A DNA stretch of 64,000 nt from Gammaproteobacteria bacterium (GTDB lineage Bacteria; Pseudomonadota; Gammaproteobacteria; SZUA-140). The stretch spans positions 3,185 through 67,184 of the forward strand of contig JADJQS010000010.1 in assembly GCA_016712635.1 (NCBI GenBank). The letters are read 5' to 3'. Below, piece by piece: positions 7,647 through 16,835 of the stretch (within the stretch, counting starts at the first letter, position 1; each line of letters starts with the position of its first letter). The position numbers and the translations under genes are program-made. The notes under the pieces were generated by a model. The model did no database searches and was not told where the DNA came from. It worked only from the letters and a program-made list of their open reading frames with translations.

Positions 7647-9632
7647 ATGGATCTCGTCGGCATCGATACCGGGGGCACCTTCACCGACTTCGTCTGCCTG
7701 ACGGGGGGTGTCCTGCGCGTCCACAAGGTGCTGTCAACGCCGCGGGCGCCCGAACAGGCGATCCTGCGCGGGATCGCGGACCTCGGCCTGGACAGCCGCG
7801 CACTCATCGTCGTGCACGGCAGCACGGTCGCGACCAACGCCGTGCTCGAGGGCAAGGGCGTGCGCACGGCGTTCATCACCAATCACGGGTTGCGCGACCT
7901 GCTCACGATCGGCCGCCAGGCGCGGCGCGCGCTGTACGACCTGCAGCCGCCGCCGCAACCGCCGCCGGTGCCGCGCGAGCTGTGCCTGGAGACGGGCGGC
8001 CGCCTGGGCGCACACGGCGAGGTCGTCACCCCGCTCACCGACGCGGACCTGGCCGGGCTGCGCGCGGAGGTGGAACGCCTCGCCCCGCGCGCGGTCGCCA
8101 TCAATCTGCTGTTCTCCTTCCTGGATGAGCACTTCGAGCGGGCGGTCGCCGCCGCCATGCCGGCGGGGATGTTCGTCGCGCGCTCCTCCGCCGTCCTGCC
8201 GGAATACAAGGAATACGAACGCGGCATCGCGACCTGGCTCAACGCCAGCGTCGGCCCGCTGGTGGAGGACTACCTGACGCGCCTGGCGCAGTCGCTGCCC
8301 GCCGCGCGCGTCTCCGTCATGCAGAGCTCCGGCGACACCATCGCCGCGGCGCAGGCCGGCGGCCAGGCGGTCCACATGCTGCTGTCGGGCCCGGCCGGCG
8401 GCCTTGCCGCCGTGCGCCGCCTCGGCGCGGCAGCGGAGCTCGACCGCCTGCTGAGTTTCGACATGGGCGGCACCTCCACCGACGTCGCGCTGATCGAGGG
8501 CGACATCCGCCTCACCGGCGAAGGCCGCATCGGCGGCTATCCGGTCGCCGTGCCGATGGTGGACATGCACACCATCGGCGCGGGCGGCGGCTCGATCGCC
8601 TATCTCGACGGCGGCGGGCTGCTGCGCGTCGGCCCGGCCTCAGCGGGTGCCGACCCGGGCCCCGCCTGCTATGGCCGCGGCGGCCGCGCGCCCACCGTCA
8701 CCGATGCCAACCTGGCGCTCGGCCGCCTGCCCGCCGACGGCTTCCTCGACGGCCGCATGCCGCTCGACCGCGCCGCGGCGCTGGAGGCCCTGGCCGCTGT
8801 CGCGCAACCGCTCGGCCTCGGCACCGGGGACGCCGCGGCGGGGATCATACGCATCGCCAATGAACACATGGCGCAGGCGCTGCGCGTGATCTCGGTGCAG
8901 CGCGGCATCGATCCGCGCGGCTACACACTCGCCTCCTTCGGCGGCGCCGGCGGCCTGCACGTATGCGCGCTGGCGGATGAACTCGGTATCGCGCGCGCGC
9001 TGGTTCCGGTCCACGCCGGCGTCCTGTCCGCGCTCGGCATGCTGGTGGCGCCGCGCGGCCGACAGCTGTCGCGCTCGGTAGCGCGGCCGCTGCGGGATCT
9101 GACTGCCGACGGCATCGCGCGCGGCCTCGAGGAGCTGGCCGCGCGCGGTCGCGCCGAGCTGTTGCACGAGCGGGTGGCGGCGGCGGACATCGTCGTCACG
9201 CGCACCCTGGACCTGCGCTACTGCGGACAGAGCCACAGCCTGAACGTGGCGTGGCAGGACCCGGAACGGAGCGCGGAGGCGTTCCACGCGCTGCACGAGC
9301 AGCGCTACGGGCACCGGCTCGACCTGCCGCTCGAGCTGGTCAACCTGCGCGCCGGCCTGCGCGCCCCGGCGCCGGACCTGGGTTTCGCCCCGCCGCCCGC
9401 GCCGTCGCGGCCCGCCGTCCCCCGCGCCTGCGCGCAGCTGCATGGCGGCGGTGCGGGCGCCGCGATCTATGCGCGCGCGGAACTCGCGACCGGCCAGCGC
9501 GTCGCGGGTCCGGCACTGATAACCGAGGCGGTTGCCACGACCTACCTCGCCCCCGGCTGGTGCTGCCGACGCGACGCGGCCGGCAACCTGCTGCTGACCC
9601 GTGACGGACGGACCATGGACGCTCACTGCTGA
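7647..9632 (+). CDS. Hydantoinase A / oxoprolinase family protein
   Basis: The 661-residue protein has the actin-like ATPase fold of HyuA: DTGGTFTDF at residues 7-15 and a second phosphate-binding motif DMGGTSTD near 272, with the GAGGGSIA loop after it. These enzymes use ATP to open hydantoin, 5-oxoproline or, with extra subunits, to carboxylate acetone or acetophenone. Many need a HyuB partner; none is adjacent here. The last 10 bases overlap the 3' end of ptsI on the other strand. The substrate cannot be told from sequence. Confidence 0.9.
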   Translation: MDLVGIDTGGTFTDFVCLTGGVLRVHKVLSTPRAPEQAILRGIADLGLDSRALIVVHGSTVATNAVLEGKGVRTAFITNHGLRDLLTIGRQARRALYDLQPPPQPPPVPRELCLETGGRLGAHGEVVTPLTDADLAGLRAEVERLAPRAVAINLLFSFLDEHFERAVAAAMPAGMFVARSSAVLPEYKEYERGIATWLNASVGPLVEDYLTRLAQSLPAARVSVMQSSGDTIAAAQAGGQAVHMLLSGPAGGLAAVRRLGAAAELDRLLSFDMGGTSTDVALIEGDIRLTGEGRIGGYPVAVPMVDMHTIGAGGGSIAYLDGGGLLRVGPASAGADPGPACYGRGGRAPTVTDANLALGRLPADGFLDGRMPLDRAAALEALAAVAQPLGLGTGDAAAGIIRIANEHMAQALRVISVQRGIDPRGYTLASFGGAGGLHVCALADELGIARALVPVHAGVLSALGMLVAPRGRQLSRSVARPLRDLTADGIARGLEELAARGRAELLHERVAAADIVVTRTLDLRYCGQSHSLNVAWQDPERSAEAFHALHEQRYGHRLDLPLELVNLRAGLRAPAPDLGFAPPPAPSRPAVPRACAQLHGGGAGAAIYARAELATGQRVAGPALITEAVATTYLAPGWCCRRDAAGNLLLTRDGRTMDAHC

Positions 9633-11362
9633 CGGTTCATGGCGTCCACCAGCGACGGGAAACGGACGGAGGACCGGCTGCGCAGCATCCGGCTCACGTT
9701 ACGGCTGAGCGCATCGAGACGGCTTCCGTTGATCACCCGCTTGACCTCGAGGAGCGTGGCGGGAAACATGCTGAATTCGCGCAGGCCGAGTCCGAGCAGC
9801 AGGCGCGTGTAATACGGATCACCCGCCATCTCGCCGCACATCGCCACCGGGATCCCGGCGCGCCGGCCGGCGCGGATGGTCAGATGGATCAGCTTGAGTA
9901 TGGCCGGATGCAGGGGATCGTACAGGTAATTGACCTCCTCATCGAGGCGATCCACGGCCAGGGTGTACTGGATCAGGTCGTTCGTCCCGATGGAAAAGAA
10001 GTCGAGATGGCGCGCCAGCGCATCCGCGGCCAGCGCGGCGGCGGGGATCTCGATCATGCCGCCGATCTGCATGGCCGGATCGAAACGGATCCCCTCCCGC
10101 GCCAGCGCCTTCTTCTCCTCCTCGACCAGGCGCAGTACCTGCAACAGCTCGCCCTCGCCCGAGAGCATCGGGATCATCATGCGCACCGGCCCGGAGGCGG
10201 ATGCGCGCAGGATCGCGCGCACCTGGGGTGAAAACTGGCCCGGATCCTTCAGGCTCCAGCGGATCGCGCGCAGGCCCAGCGCCGGATTGCTCGCCGCCGG
10301 GGTCCGCGGCCGGCTGCCCAGGCATTTGTCCGCGCCCAGGTCCAGGGTGCGTATGGTCACCGGCGCGCCCTTCAGCGCGCGCACCACGCGCAGGTAGGCC
10401 TCGTACTGCTCGTCCTCGCCCGGCACTGTCTCGCGATTGAGGAACAGCATCTCGGTGCGGAACAGACCGACCCCGGCGGCGCCGAGCCTCCGCGCGGCGG
10501 CGGCGTCCTCGGGCAGTTCGACGTTGGCCAGCAGGGTCACGGCGTGGCCGTCGCGCGTCACCGCCGGACGCTGGCGCAGCTTGTTCAGCTCGGCGACATG
10601 CCGGCGCTCCTCGCGCTGGCGCCGGTGGTAATAGGCCAGCTCCCCCGCCTCGGCGCCGGCGATCACCATGCCGTGCTCGGCGTCGACCACCAGCGCTTCG
10701 CGGTGCTGCAGGTAGCGCCGCACATGGTGCACGCCGACCACCGCGGGCAGACCCAGGCCGCGCGCCAGGATGGCGGTGTGGGAATTGGGGCCGCCGAACT
10801 CGGTCACCAGGGCGGCGATCCCCTGCTGGTGCATCAGCACGGTCTCGGCCGGCGAGACGTCGCCGGCGATCAGGATCGCGCCGCGCAGCTGGCCGTTGCG
10901 GTCGTCATGGCGCGGCTCGTACTGGCCCTGGAGATTGCGCTGGATGCGGATGACCACATGGTCGATGTCGTCCTTGCGCGTGCGCAGGTACGGATCGTCC
11001 ATCTCATCGAAAACGCGCACCAGGGCGTCCCGCTGCAGCTTCAGGGCCCATTCGGCGTTGCACTGCCGCGCGCGCATGATCTTGATCGGCGCCTCGCTCA
11101 TCACCCCGTCGTCGAGCATGAGCAGGTGGGCGTCCATGAAGGCGACGATGTCGCCGGGGGTGTCGGAGGGGATGCGCTTGCGGATGTCGCGCAACTGCTG
11201 CCTGGCCTTCCTGAGCGCGACGCGGTAGCGCGTGATCTCTTCCTGCAGCAGCGGCCTGGGGATCGTATGCTCGCTGACCTCGGGCGCGTCGTGATGGAGG
11301 ATGACGGCCTTGCCGATGGCGACGCCGCGGGAGACGCTGATGCCGCTCAAAACCAGACTCAT
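9623..11362 (-). CDS. ptsI: Phosphoenolpyruvate-protein phosphotransferase (PTS enzyme I)
   Basis: Enzyme I takes phosphate from PEP and passes it to HPr. The 579-residue protein has the phosphorylated histidine at about 195 in GGPNSHTAI, the PEP-binding FRTEMLFL segment and the catalytic cysteine region AMCGEMAGD near 512. The N-terminus lacks a GAF domain, so it is an ordinary PtsI rather than PtsP. It lies downstream of HPr with a 73-base gap, and its own GGAGG ribosome site precedes the ATG. No sugar permease (EIIBC) is near, which points to a regulatory PTS. Confidence 0.96.
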   Translation of the reverse strand: MSLVLSGISVSRGVAIGKAVILHHDAPEVSEHTIPRPLLQEEITRYRVALRKARQQLRDIRKRIPSDTPGDIVAFMDAHLLMLDDGVMSEAPIKIMRARQCNAEWALKLQRDALVRVFDEMDDPYLRTRKDDIDHVVIRIQRNLQGQYEPRHDDRNGQLRGAILIAGDVSPAETVLMHQQGIAALVTEFGGPNSHTAILARGLGLPAVVGVHHVRRYLQHREALVVDAEHGMVIAGAEAGELAYYHRRQREERRHVAELNKLRQRPAVTRDGHAVTLLANVELPEDAAAARRLGAAGVGLFRTEMLFLNRETVPGEDEQYEAYLRVVRALKGAPVTIRTLDLGADKCLGSRPRTPAASNPALGLRAIRWSLKDPGQFSPQVRAILRASASGPVRMMIPMLSGEGELLQVLRLVEEEKKALAREGIRFDPAMQIGGMIEIPAAALAADALARHLDFFSIGTNDLIQYTLAVDRLDEEVNYLYDPLHPAILKLIHLTIRAGRRAGIPVAMCGEMAGDPYYTRLLLGLGLREFSMFPATLLEVKRVINGSRLDALSRNVSRMLRSRSSVRFPSLVDAMNRQQ

Positions 11363-11435
11363 GGGACCGCGCCGCCTCCGGTGTTGAATGTGCCTGCACG
11401 CCGGCGCGCGTTGACGGCCGGCGCGCCTGGACCGG

Positions 11436-11705
11436 TTACGCCTCCTCGCCGAAACGCTGCCGGATCAGATCCTCCAGCCTGAGCAGCGCCGCCTCCTCGT
11501 CGCGCCCCTCGGCGATGAGCTCGATTTCGCTGCCCTGGCCCGCCGCGAGCATCATCACACCCATGATGCTCTTGCCGTTCACCCGGCGCGCGCCGCGCAC
11601 CAGATGGATGTCGGATTCGAATTCGGAGGCCAGCGTCACCAGCTTGGCTGCCGCGCGCGCGTGCAGTCCCAGCCGGTTGACTATGGTGACTGTCCTGCGC
11701 GCCAC
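11436..11705 (-). CDS. ptsH: HPr phosphocarrier protein
   Basis: HPr is the small phosphocarrier between enzyme I and the EIIA proteins. In this 89-residue protein the catalytic His15 is in LGLHARAAAK. The regulatory Ser46 is in VNGKSIMGV and is the site that HprK would phosphorylate. The start is GTG. The gene is 2 bases from the stop of the EIIA-Man gene, so it belongs to the rpoN-hprK-rapZ operon. The presence of both His15 and Ser46 next to an hprK gene fits dual phosphorylation control. Confidence 0.96.
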   Translation of the reverse strand: MARRTVTIVNRLGLHARAAAKLVTLASEFESDIHLVRGARRVNGKSIMGVMMLAAGQGSEIELIAEGRDEEAALLRLEDLIRQRFGEEA

Positions 11706-11707
11706 CG

Positions 11708-12112
11708 CTAATCCTCGCCCTCCGGTCCGCAGCTGAAGATGCCCTCGCGCCCGCCGCTCAGCGCCTTGTCCTTCAGCTGGCTGATGTTCAGGCGGGGATA
11801 GTTCATCAAGCGTACCAGCATCGGCAGGTTAACGCCCGCAATCACGGTCACGCGCTCGTTGTCGCGCTTCAGCGCGGTGGCGATGTTGCTGGGGGTGGAT
11901 CCGAACATGTCGGTCAGCACGATGACGCCGTCGCCATGATCGAGCTCGCGCACCGCCGCGCGCGCCTGTTCCAGGATCTGCGTGGGGTCGCTCGCCGGCG
12001 TCACGGCGATCACCGCGGCGGGGAGCGGGCGGCCGCCCAGCATCGATACCGCAGTGTCGAGCAGCGCCTCGCCGATGCGGTTGTGCGAGATCAGGCACAG
12101 GCCGACGCTCAT
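11708..12112 (-). CDS. PTS EIIA component, mannose family
   Basis: The 134-residue protein matches the EIIA(Man) fold, with the phosphorylated His10 in LISHNRIGEAL and the conserved loop TDMFGSTPSN. Free-standing EIIA-Man proteins in proteobacteria without EIIB/C/D partners act in regulation rather than transport. Its start overlaps the rapZ stop by four bases. It should receive phosphate from the HPr encoded immediately downstream. Confidence 0.93.
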   Translation of the reverse strand: MSVGLCLISHNRIGEALLDTAVSMLGGRPLPAAVIAVTPASDPTQILEQARAAVRELDHGDGVIVLTDMFGSTPSNIATALKRDNERVTVIAGVNLPMLVRLMNYPRLNISQLKDKALSGGREGIFSCGPEGED

Positions 12113-12969
12113 CGCAGCTCCCGGTGGCGCGTCATCACGCCGGCGCGCGACTGCTTGAAGTGGGCCGCCAGCGTCTCCGCCAGGTAGACCGAGCGGTGCT
12201 GGCCGCCGGTGCAGCCGATCGCGACCGACATGTAGTTGCGGTTCTCCGCCTCGAAGCTCGGGATCCAGCGCTCCAGGAACGCGCGGATGTCCTCGTACAT
12301 GCGCCCCACCGCGGGCTGCTGCCCGAGGAAGCGGATCACTTCGGGATCGTTGCCCTTGCGCATGCGCAGCGCGGGATCCCAGTGCGGGTTGGGCAGGCAG
12401 CGCACGTCGAACACGAAGTCCGCGTCGGCGGGAATGCCGTACTTGTAGCCGAACGACATGAACAGGATGGAGAGCGAGGCCGACTTGTGCTGGGCGACGC
12501 GCTCGCGGATCACGCCGCGCAGCTGGTGCACGTTGAAATTGCTGGTGTCGATGTGCAGGTCGGCGCTGGCCGAGATCGGCGCCAGCAGCTCGCGCTCGAC
12601 CGCGATCGCCTCCAGCAGGGAGACGTCGACGCGGGTGAGCGGGTGCTTGCGGCGCGTCTCGCTGAAGCGCTTGATGAGCACATTGTCGGCGGCGCCGAGG
12701 AATATCACGTCGCAGTCGAGTCCCGGCTTTCTGATCTCGCCCAGGATGTCGCCGAAGCGGCCGAGGTCGCGAGACAGGTTGCGCGCGTCGATGCCGACCG
12801 CCACGTTCTCGATGTTGCGCTTCTCCGCCGTCGCCACGATCTGTTCGACGAACTGCGGCAGCAGGCTGAGCGGAAGGTTGTCGACGCAGTAATAGTCGAG
12901 GTCCTCCAGGGCCTGGAGCGCGATGGACTTGCCGGAGCCGGACAGCCCGCTGATGACCAACAATCTCAT
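12109..12969 (-). CDS. rapZ: RNase adapter protein RapZ
   Basis: RapZ binds small RNAs and presents them to RNase E; in E. coli it controls GlmZ and so amino-sugar supply for the cell envelope. The 286-residue product has the P-loop GLSGSGKS at residues 8-15, the YYCVDNLP segment, and the C-terminal IGCTGGQHRSV motif of the YvcJ/RapZ family. It overlaps hprK at its start by four bases and the EIIA gene at its end by four. Position next to ptsN and HPr matches other gammaproteobacteria. Confidence 0.97.
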   Translation of the reverse strand: MRLLVISGLSGSGKSIALQALEDLDYYCVDNLPLSLLPQFVEQIVATAEKRNIENVAVGIDARNLSRDLGRFGDILGEIRKPGLDCDVIFLGAADNVLIKRFSETRRKHPLTRVDVSLLEAIAVERELLAPISASADLHIDTSNFNVHQLRGVIRERVAQHKSASLSILFMSFGYKYGIPADADFVFDVRCLPNPHWDPALRMRKGNDPEVIRFLGQQPAVGRMYEDIRAFLERWIPSFEAENRNYMSVAIGCTGGQHRSVYLAETLAAHFKQSRAGVMTRHRELR

Positions 12970-13925
12970 GCGCCCTCCCCCAGGATCATGCGCTGCTGCC
13001 GTTCGCTGAACGACTGCGCTGCATTGTACCCCTTAAGCAGCAGGATATGGTTGCGCACCGCGCCTTCCACCAGCACGGCGAGGTTGTGGCCCGGCGCCAC
13101 CGGCAGCGTGACCTGGGGCACCTCCACGTCGAGGATGGTCTGGCGCTGGCGGCTGCCCTGCAGGCGGTCAATGGCCGCCAGCTCGCCCGCATCCATCTGC
13201 CGCAGGTGGATGATCAGGCGCAGGTTCTTGTTGGGCTTGATCACGCTGTCGCCGAACATGGCGCGGACGTCGAGCACACCGAGCCCGCGCACCTCGAGGA
13301 ACCCGCTCAGTTCCGGCGGGCATGAGCCGTTGAGTATGTCCGGGGCGGTGCGCCTGAATTCCGGCGCATCGTCCGCGATCAGGCGGTGATTCCGGCTGAT
13401 CAGTTCGAGCGCGAGCTCGCTCTTGCCGACGCCGCTCCTGCCGGTGAGCAGCACCCCGATGCCGAGCACTTCCATGAAGACGCCGTGCAGGGTCAGGCGG
13501 TCGGCCAGCACGCCGGACAGGTAATACTGCAGGTGGCTGATGACCTTGAAATCCGGGATCGGCGCGGAAAACAGCGCCACCCCCGCCGCCTCCGCCTGCG
13601 CGCACAGGTCCTCCGCGACCGGCAGCCCGTCGGACACCACCACGCAGGCCGGCCCGGCCGCGAACACCCGCCGCAGATGCTCGGCGCGGGAATCGCCGCG
13701 CAGCTGCTCAAAGTAGTTCAGTTCGGCCGGGCCGAGCACCTGGATGCGGTTGGGATGGATCAGATTGAGGTGTCCCGCACCGGCATCGAAGGGGCGGTCG
13801 CGCGCGGCGGAGTCCTGCGGTCCCTGCAGCGCGCGGGCGCCGCCGGCGCGGCCCGCCACCCAGACCAGCCCCAGCCTTGCCTGATAACTGTCGTACAGGG
13901 AAGAGACTGTGGGCGCTTTTCCCAT
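12966..13925 (-). CDS. hprK: HPr kinase/phosphorylase
   Basis: The enzyme phosphorylates and dephosphorylates Ser46 of HPr. I use the ATG at 13925, giving 319 residues, because the upstream extension is Arg/Ser/Pro-rich and unlike the family. Visible motifs are the P-loop GRSGVGKSE near residue 157 and the HprK signature EVRGLGVLDVR. The gene is 10 bases from the ptsN stop and overlaps rapZ. Enterobacteria lack HprK; its presence here agrees with the regulatory PTS of betaproteobacteria and some gammaproteobacteria. Confidence 0.96.
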   Translation of the reverse strand: MGKAPTVSSLYDSYQARLGLVWVAGRAGGARALQGPQDSAARDRPFDAGAGHLNLIHPNRIQVLGPAELNYFEQLRGDSRAEHLRRVFAAGPACVVVSDGLPVAEDLCAQAEAAGVALFSAPIPDFKVISHLQYYLSGVLADRLTLHGVFMEVLGIGVLLTGRSGVGKSELALELISRNHRLIADDAPEFRRTAPDILNGSCPPELSGFLEVRGLGVLDVRAMFGDSVIKPNKNLRLIIHLRQMDAGELAAIDRLQGSRQRQTILDVEVPQVTLPVAPGHNLAVLVEGAVRNHILLLKGYNAAQSFSERQQRMILGEGA

Positions 13926-13935
13926 ACCCGGAGGG

Positions 13936-14427
13936 CTAGGCGACGGGACCGGCGGCCCGTTCTTGCTCACCGGGCTGCCACGACACCAGCAGCTGGTAGA
14001 TCTCCTCGCCGTTCTTCGCGGCATGGAGCCGCTCGCAGAAGGCCGGATCGCTGAACATCTCCGCCAGCGTCGCCAGGATTTCCAGGTGCTCGCTGGTCGA
14101 CTGTTCCGGCACCAGCAGGGCGCAGATCATGTCGACCGCCTTCTTGTCCGCGGCGTCGTAGTCTATGCCACGGTTCAGCTTCATGAAGGCACACACGGCG
14201 TGGTTGAGCCCCTTCAGGCGGCCATGCGGGATGGCCACCCCGCGCCCCAGGCCCGTGCAGCCGAGCCGCTCGCGTTCGATCAGGCTGGTGAACACCTCGG
14301 ACTGGTTCAGTTTCGGCTCGTCCCTGGACACCAGCTCGCTGAGCATCTCGAAGGCGCGCTTCTTGCTGCCCACGATGTTACGGCACGCCACCCTGGAGGG
14401 GGTGAGCAATTCTCCGACTCGGTTCAT
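13936..14427 (-). CDS. ptsN: PTS EIIA-Ntr regulatory protein
   Basis: EIIA-Ntr is the output of the nitrogen PTS; its phosphorylation state controls potassium transport and other targets. The phosphorylated histidine is His68 in VAIPHGR. I prefer the ATG at 14427 (163 residues, the family length) over an in-frame TTG at 14445. The gene follows rpoN by 46 bases. In E. coli hpf sits between rpoN and ptsN; no hpf is present here. Confidence 0.95.
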   Translation of the reverse strand: MNRVGELLTPSRVACRNIVGSKKRAFEMLSELVSRDEPKLNQSEVFTSLIERERLGCTGLGRGVAIPHGRLKGLNHAVCAFMKLNRGIDYDAADKKAVDMICALLVPEQSTSEHLEILATLAEMFSDPAFCERLHAAKNGEEIYQLLVSWQPGEQERAAGPVA

Positions 14428-14473
14428 ATCGATATCGACACCCAAATTTATATGCGGGACGAAGGGACGCGAT

Positions 14474-15991
14474 TCATATCAGACGTTTCCGCTCGCTCGA
14501 GGAAGGGATCGCGAGGGCCTCGCGATACTTCGCGATGGTGCGGCGCGCGACATTGATGCCCTGCTGCTTGAGCAGCTGGGCGATCTTGCTGTCGCTGAGC
14601 GGTTTGCCGCCATCCTCGGCAGCGACCAGTTTCTTGATCAGGGCCCGGATCGCGGTGGCGGAGCATTCGCCGCCGCTGTCGGTACTGACGTGGCTGGAGA
14701 AGAAATACTTGAGCTCGAAGATGCCGCGCGGGGTGTACATGTACTTCTGGGTGGTGACGCGCGAGATGGTGGATTCGTGCATCTCGACCGACTGCGCGAT
14801 GTCATGCAGCACCAGCGCCTTCATCGCCTCCTCGCCGTGTTCGAGGAAGCCGCGCTGGCGTTCGACGATGCAGCTCGCCACCTTGAGCAGCGTCTCGTTG
14901 CGGCTCTGCAGGCTCTTGACGAACCAGCGCGCCTCCTGCAACTGGTTCCGCATGTAGGCGTTGTCGCTGCTGTTGTCGGCGCGCTTGACCAGGCTGGCGT
15001 AGCTGGCGTTGATGCGCACCCGCGGCATGGCCTCCGGGTTGAGCTCGACCTTCCAGCTGTTCTTTTCCCGGGTGACGATCACGTCGGGGATGATGTATTC
15101 CACCTTGCGGTCCGTGATCTGGCTGCCGGGATAGGGATTGAGCGACTGCACCAGGGTGATGATCTGCAGGAGTTCCTGCTGCGTGCATTTCAGGCGCCGC
15201 GTGATCTGGCTGTACTCGCGGCCCGCCAGCAGGTCGAGGTGTTCGGCGACCAGCTCCCGCGCCTTGCCCAGCCAGGGGATGTCGGCGTGGAGGTGCTGCA
15301 GCTGGATCAGCATGCATTCGCGCAGATCGCGCGCGGCGACGCCGACGGGGTCGAAGTTCTGCACCTGGTGCAGCACCGCCTGCACCTCGTCGAGATCGAT
15401 GTCGCCGTCGGCATTGAGGCCTTCATGAATCTCCTCCAGCGGGACCGCCAGATATCCGCGGTCGTTCACCGCGTCGATGATGGCGATGGCGATGGCCTGG
15501 TCGCGCTCGCTGAACGGGGTCATGCTCATCTGCCACAGCAGATGCTCGCGCAGCGTCTCGGACGGCCCGGCCTGGAATTCGAAGTCGCCGCCCTCCATCT
15601 CGCCGCCCTGGCCACGCGGCACGACGGCGCTTTCGTAGACGTCCTCCCACACGCTGTCCACCGGCAGGTCGTCGCCGACGCCCATGTCGAGGTCGACCAC
15701 CGCGTCGCGCAGGTCGACGGCGGAATCATTCGCCTCCCCGCGCTCGCCCTCCGCGGCGGGACTGGCGGCCGGGGCCGCCGCGGCGGCGTACTCAACGTCC
15801 TCCGCCAGGGCCGCCTCACCGTCGTCGGACGCACCCTCCTCCGCCGCCTCCAGCATGGGATTGGAATCCAGCGCCTGCTGGATCTCCTCGCGCAGGTCGA
15901 GGGTCGAAAGCTGCAGCAGCCGGATCGCCTGCTGCAGCTGGGGGGTCATGGTCAGCGATTGGCCAAGACGGATTTGCAGAGTCTGCTTCAT
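14474..15991 (-). CDS. rpoN: RNA polymerase sigma-54 factor
   Basis: Sigma-54 directs RNA polymerase to -24/-12 promoters that need an AAA+ activator. The 505-residue protein has the Gln/Leu-rich region I (SLTMTPQLQQAIRLLQLS), an acidic Ala/Glu-rich region II of about 100 residues, the core-binding region and helix-turn-helix, and the RpoN box ARRTIAKYRE near the C-terminus. It ends in a basic tail. Upstream is lptB with a 108-base gap that could contain a promoter; downstream are ptsN and the PTS genes. Confidence 0.98.
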   Translation of the reverse strand: MKQTLQIRLGQSLTMTPQLQQAIRLLQLSTLDLREEIQQALDSNPMLEAAEEGASDDGEAALAEDVEYAAAAAPAASPAAEGERGEANDSAVDLRDAVVDLDMGVGDDLPVDSVWEDVYESAVVPRGQGGEMEGGDFEFQAGPSETLREHLLWQMSMTPFSERDQAIAIAIIDAVNDRGYLAVPLEEIHEGLNADGDIDLDEVQAVLHQVQNFDPVGVAARDLRECMLIQLQHLHADIPWLGKARELVAEHLDLLAGREYSQITRRLKCTQQELLQIITLVQSLNPYPGSQITDRKVEYIIPDVIVTREKNSWKVELNPEAMPRVRINASYASLVKRADNSSDNAYMRNQLQEARWFVKSLQSRNETLLKVASCIVERQRGFLEHGEEAMKALVLHDIAQSVEMHESTISRVTTQKYMYTPRGIFELKYFFSSHVSTDSGGECSATAIRALIKKLVAAEDGGKPLSDSKIAQLLKQQGINVARRTIAKYREALAIPSSSERKRLI

Positions 15992-16099
15992 TAACCGCGA
16001 ATACTTCCTGCTGCCTGATGAGAGTAAATTCTATCGTAGATCGTGAAAGGGAATACAGTGTACCCCACTTACCTCCATGATCAATCTGAAGTTTATCGC

Positions 16100-16825
16100 C
16101 TAGAGCTGAAAGTCCTGGCCAAGGTACACCTCGCGCACGCGCTCGTTCTGCAGGATCTCCCCGGGCTGGCCGGCGACGAGGATCTCGCCGTCGTTCATGA
16201 TGTAGGCGCGCCGGCAGATCCCCAGGGTCTCCCTGACGTTGTGGTCGGTGATCAGGATGCCGATGCCCTTGTCGCTCAGGTAATTGATTATCCGCTGAAT
16301 ATCCAGCACCGATATGGGATCGACGCCGGCGAAGGGCTCGTCCAGCAGGACGAAGCGCGGCTCCATGGCCAGCGTGCGCGCGATCTCCACGCGGCGCCGC
16401 TCGCCGCCTGACAGGCTGATGCCGATGGCGTCGCGCAGATGGCCGATGTGCAGCTCGTCGAGCAGCTCGTCCACCCGGCGTTCCTGGCGGGTGCGGTCGA
16501 GATCGCGCCGCGTCTGCAGGATCGCGCGCACGTTGTCCGCCACGCTCAGCTTGCGGAACACCGACGGCTCCTGCGGCAGATACCCGATGCCGAGGCGCGC
16601 GCGCGCGTGCATCGGATAGCCGGTGATGTTGCGCTCATTGAGGCTGATCGAGCCCTTGTCGCACGGGATCAGCCCGACGATCATGTAGAAACAGGTGGTC
16701 TTGCCGGCGCCGTTCGGCCCCAGCAGGCCAACCACCTCGCCGCTCTCGATCGTCATCGATACCCCGTTGACGACGGCGCGCGCGCGATAGCGCTTGGAGA
16801 TGTGCCTGACGCTCAGGACGTCCAT
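16100..16825 (-). CDS. lptB: LPS export ABC transporter ATP-binding protein LptB
   Basis: LptB powers extraction of lipopolysaccharide from the inner membrane with LptF/LptG. Walker A is GPNGAGKTT, the signature is LSGGERRR and Walker B is FVLLDEPFAG. I chose the second ATG (16825), which gives 241 residues, the usual length, and a 10-base gap to lptA; an upstream ATG at 16852 would overlap lptA by 17 bases. The order lptC-lptA-lptB-rpoN is conserved in gammaproteobacteria. Confidence 0.95.
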   Translation of the reverse strand: MDVLSVRHISKRYRARAVVNGVSMTIESGEVVGLLGPNGAGKTTCFYMIVGLIPCDKGSISLNERNITGYPMHARARLGIGYLPQEPSVFRKLSVADNVRAILQTRRDLDRTRQERRVDELLDELHIGHLRDAIGISLSGGERRRVEIARTLAMEPRFVLLDEPFAGVDPISVLDIQRIINYLSDKGIGILITDHNVRETLGICRRAYIMNDGEILVAGQPGEILQNERVREVYLGQDFQL

Positions 16826-16835
16826 GGGCGTCCCG

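Noticed and set aside
10544..11482. Plus-strand frame of 312 codons over ptsI and HPr
   Set aside because: It is a shadow of ptsI, with no ribosome site and no recognisable motif.
13926..14024. N-terminal extension of HprK
   Set aside because: The extra 33 residues are Arg/Ser/Pro-rich, overlap ptsN and are unlike HprK; the ATG at 13925 gives the family length.
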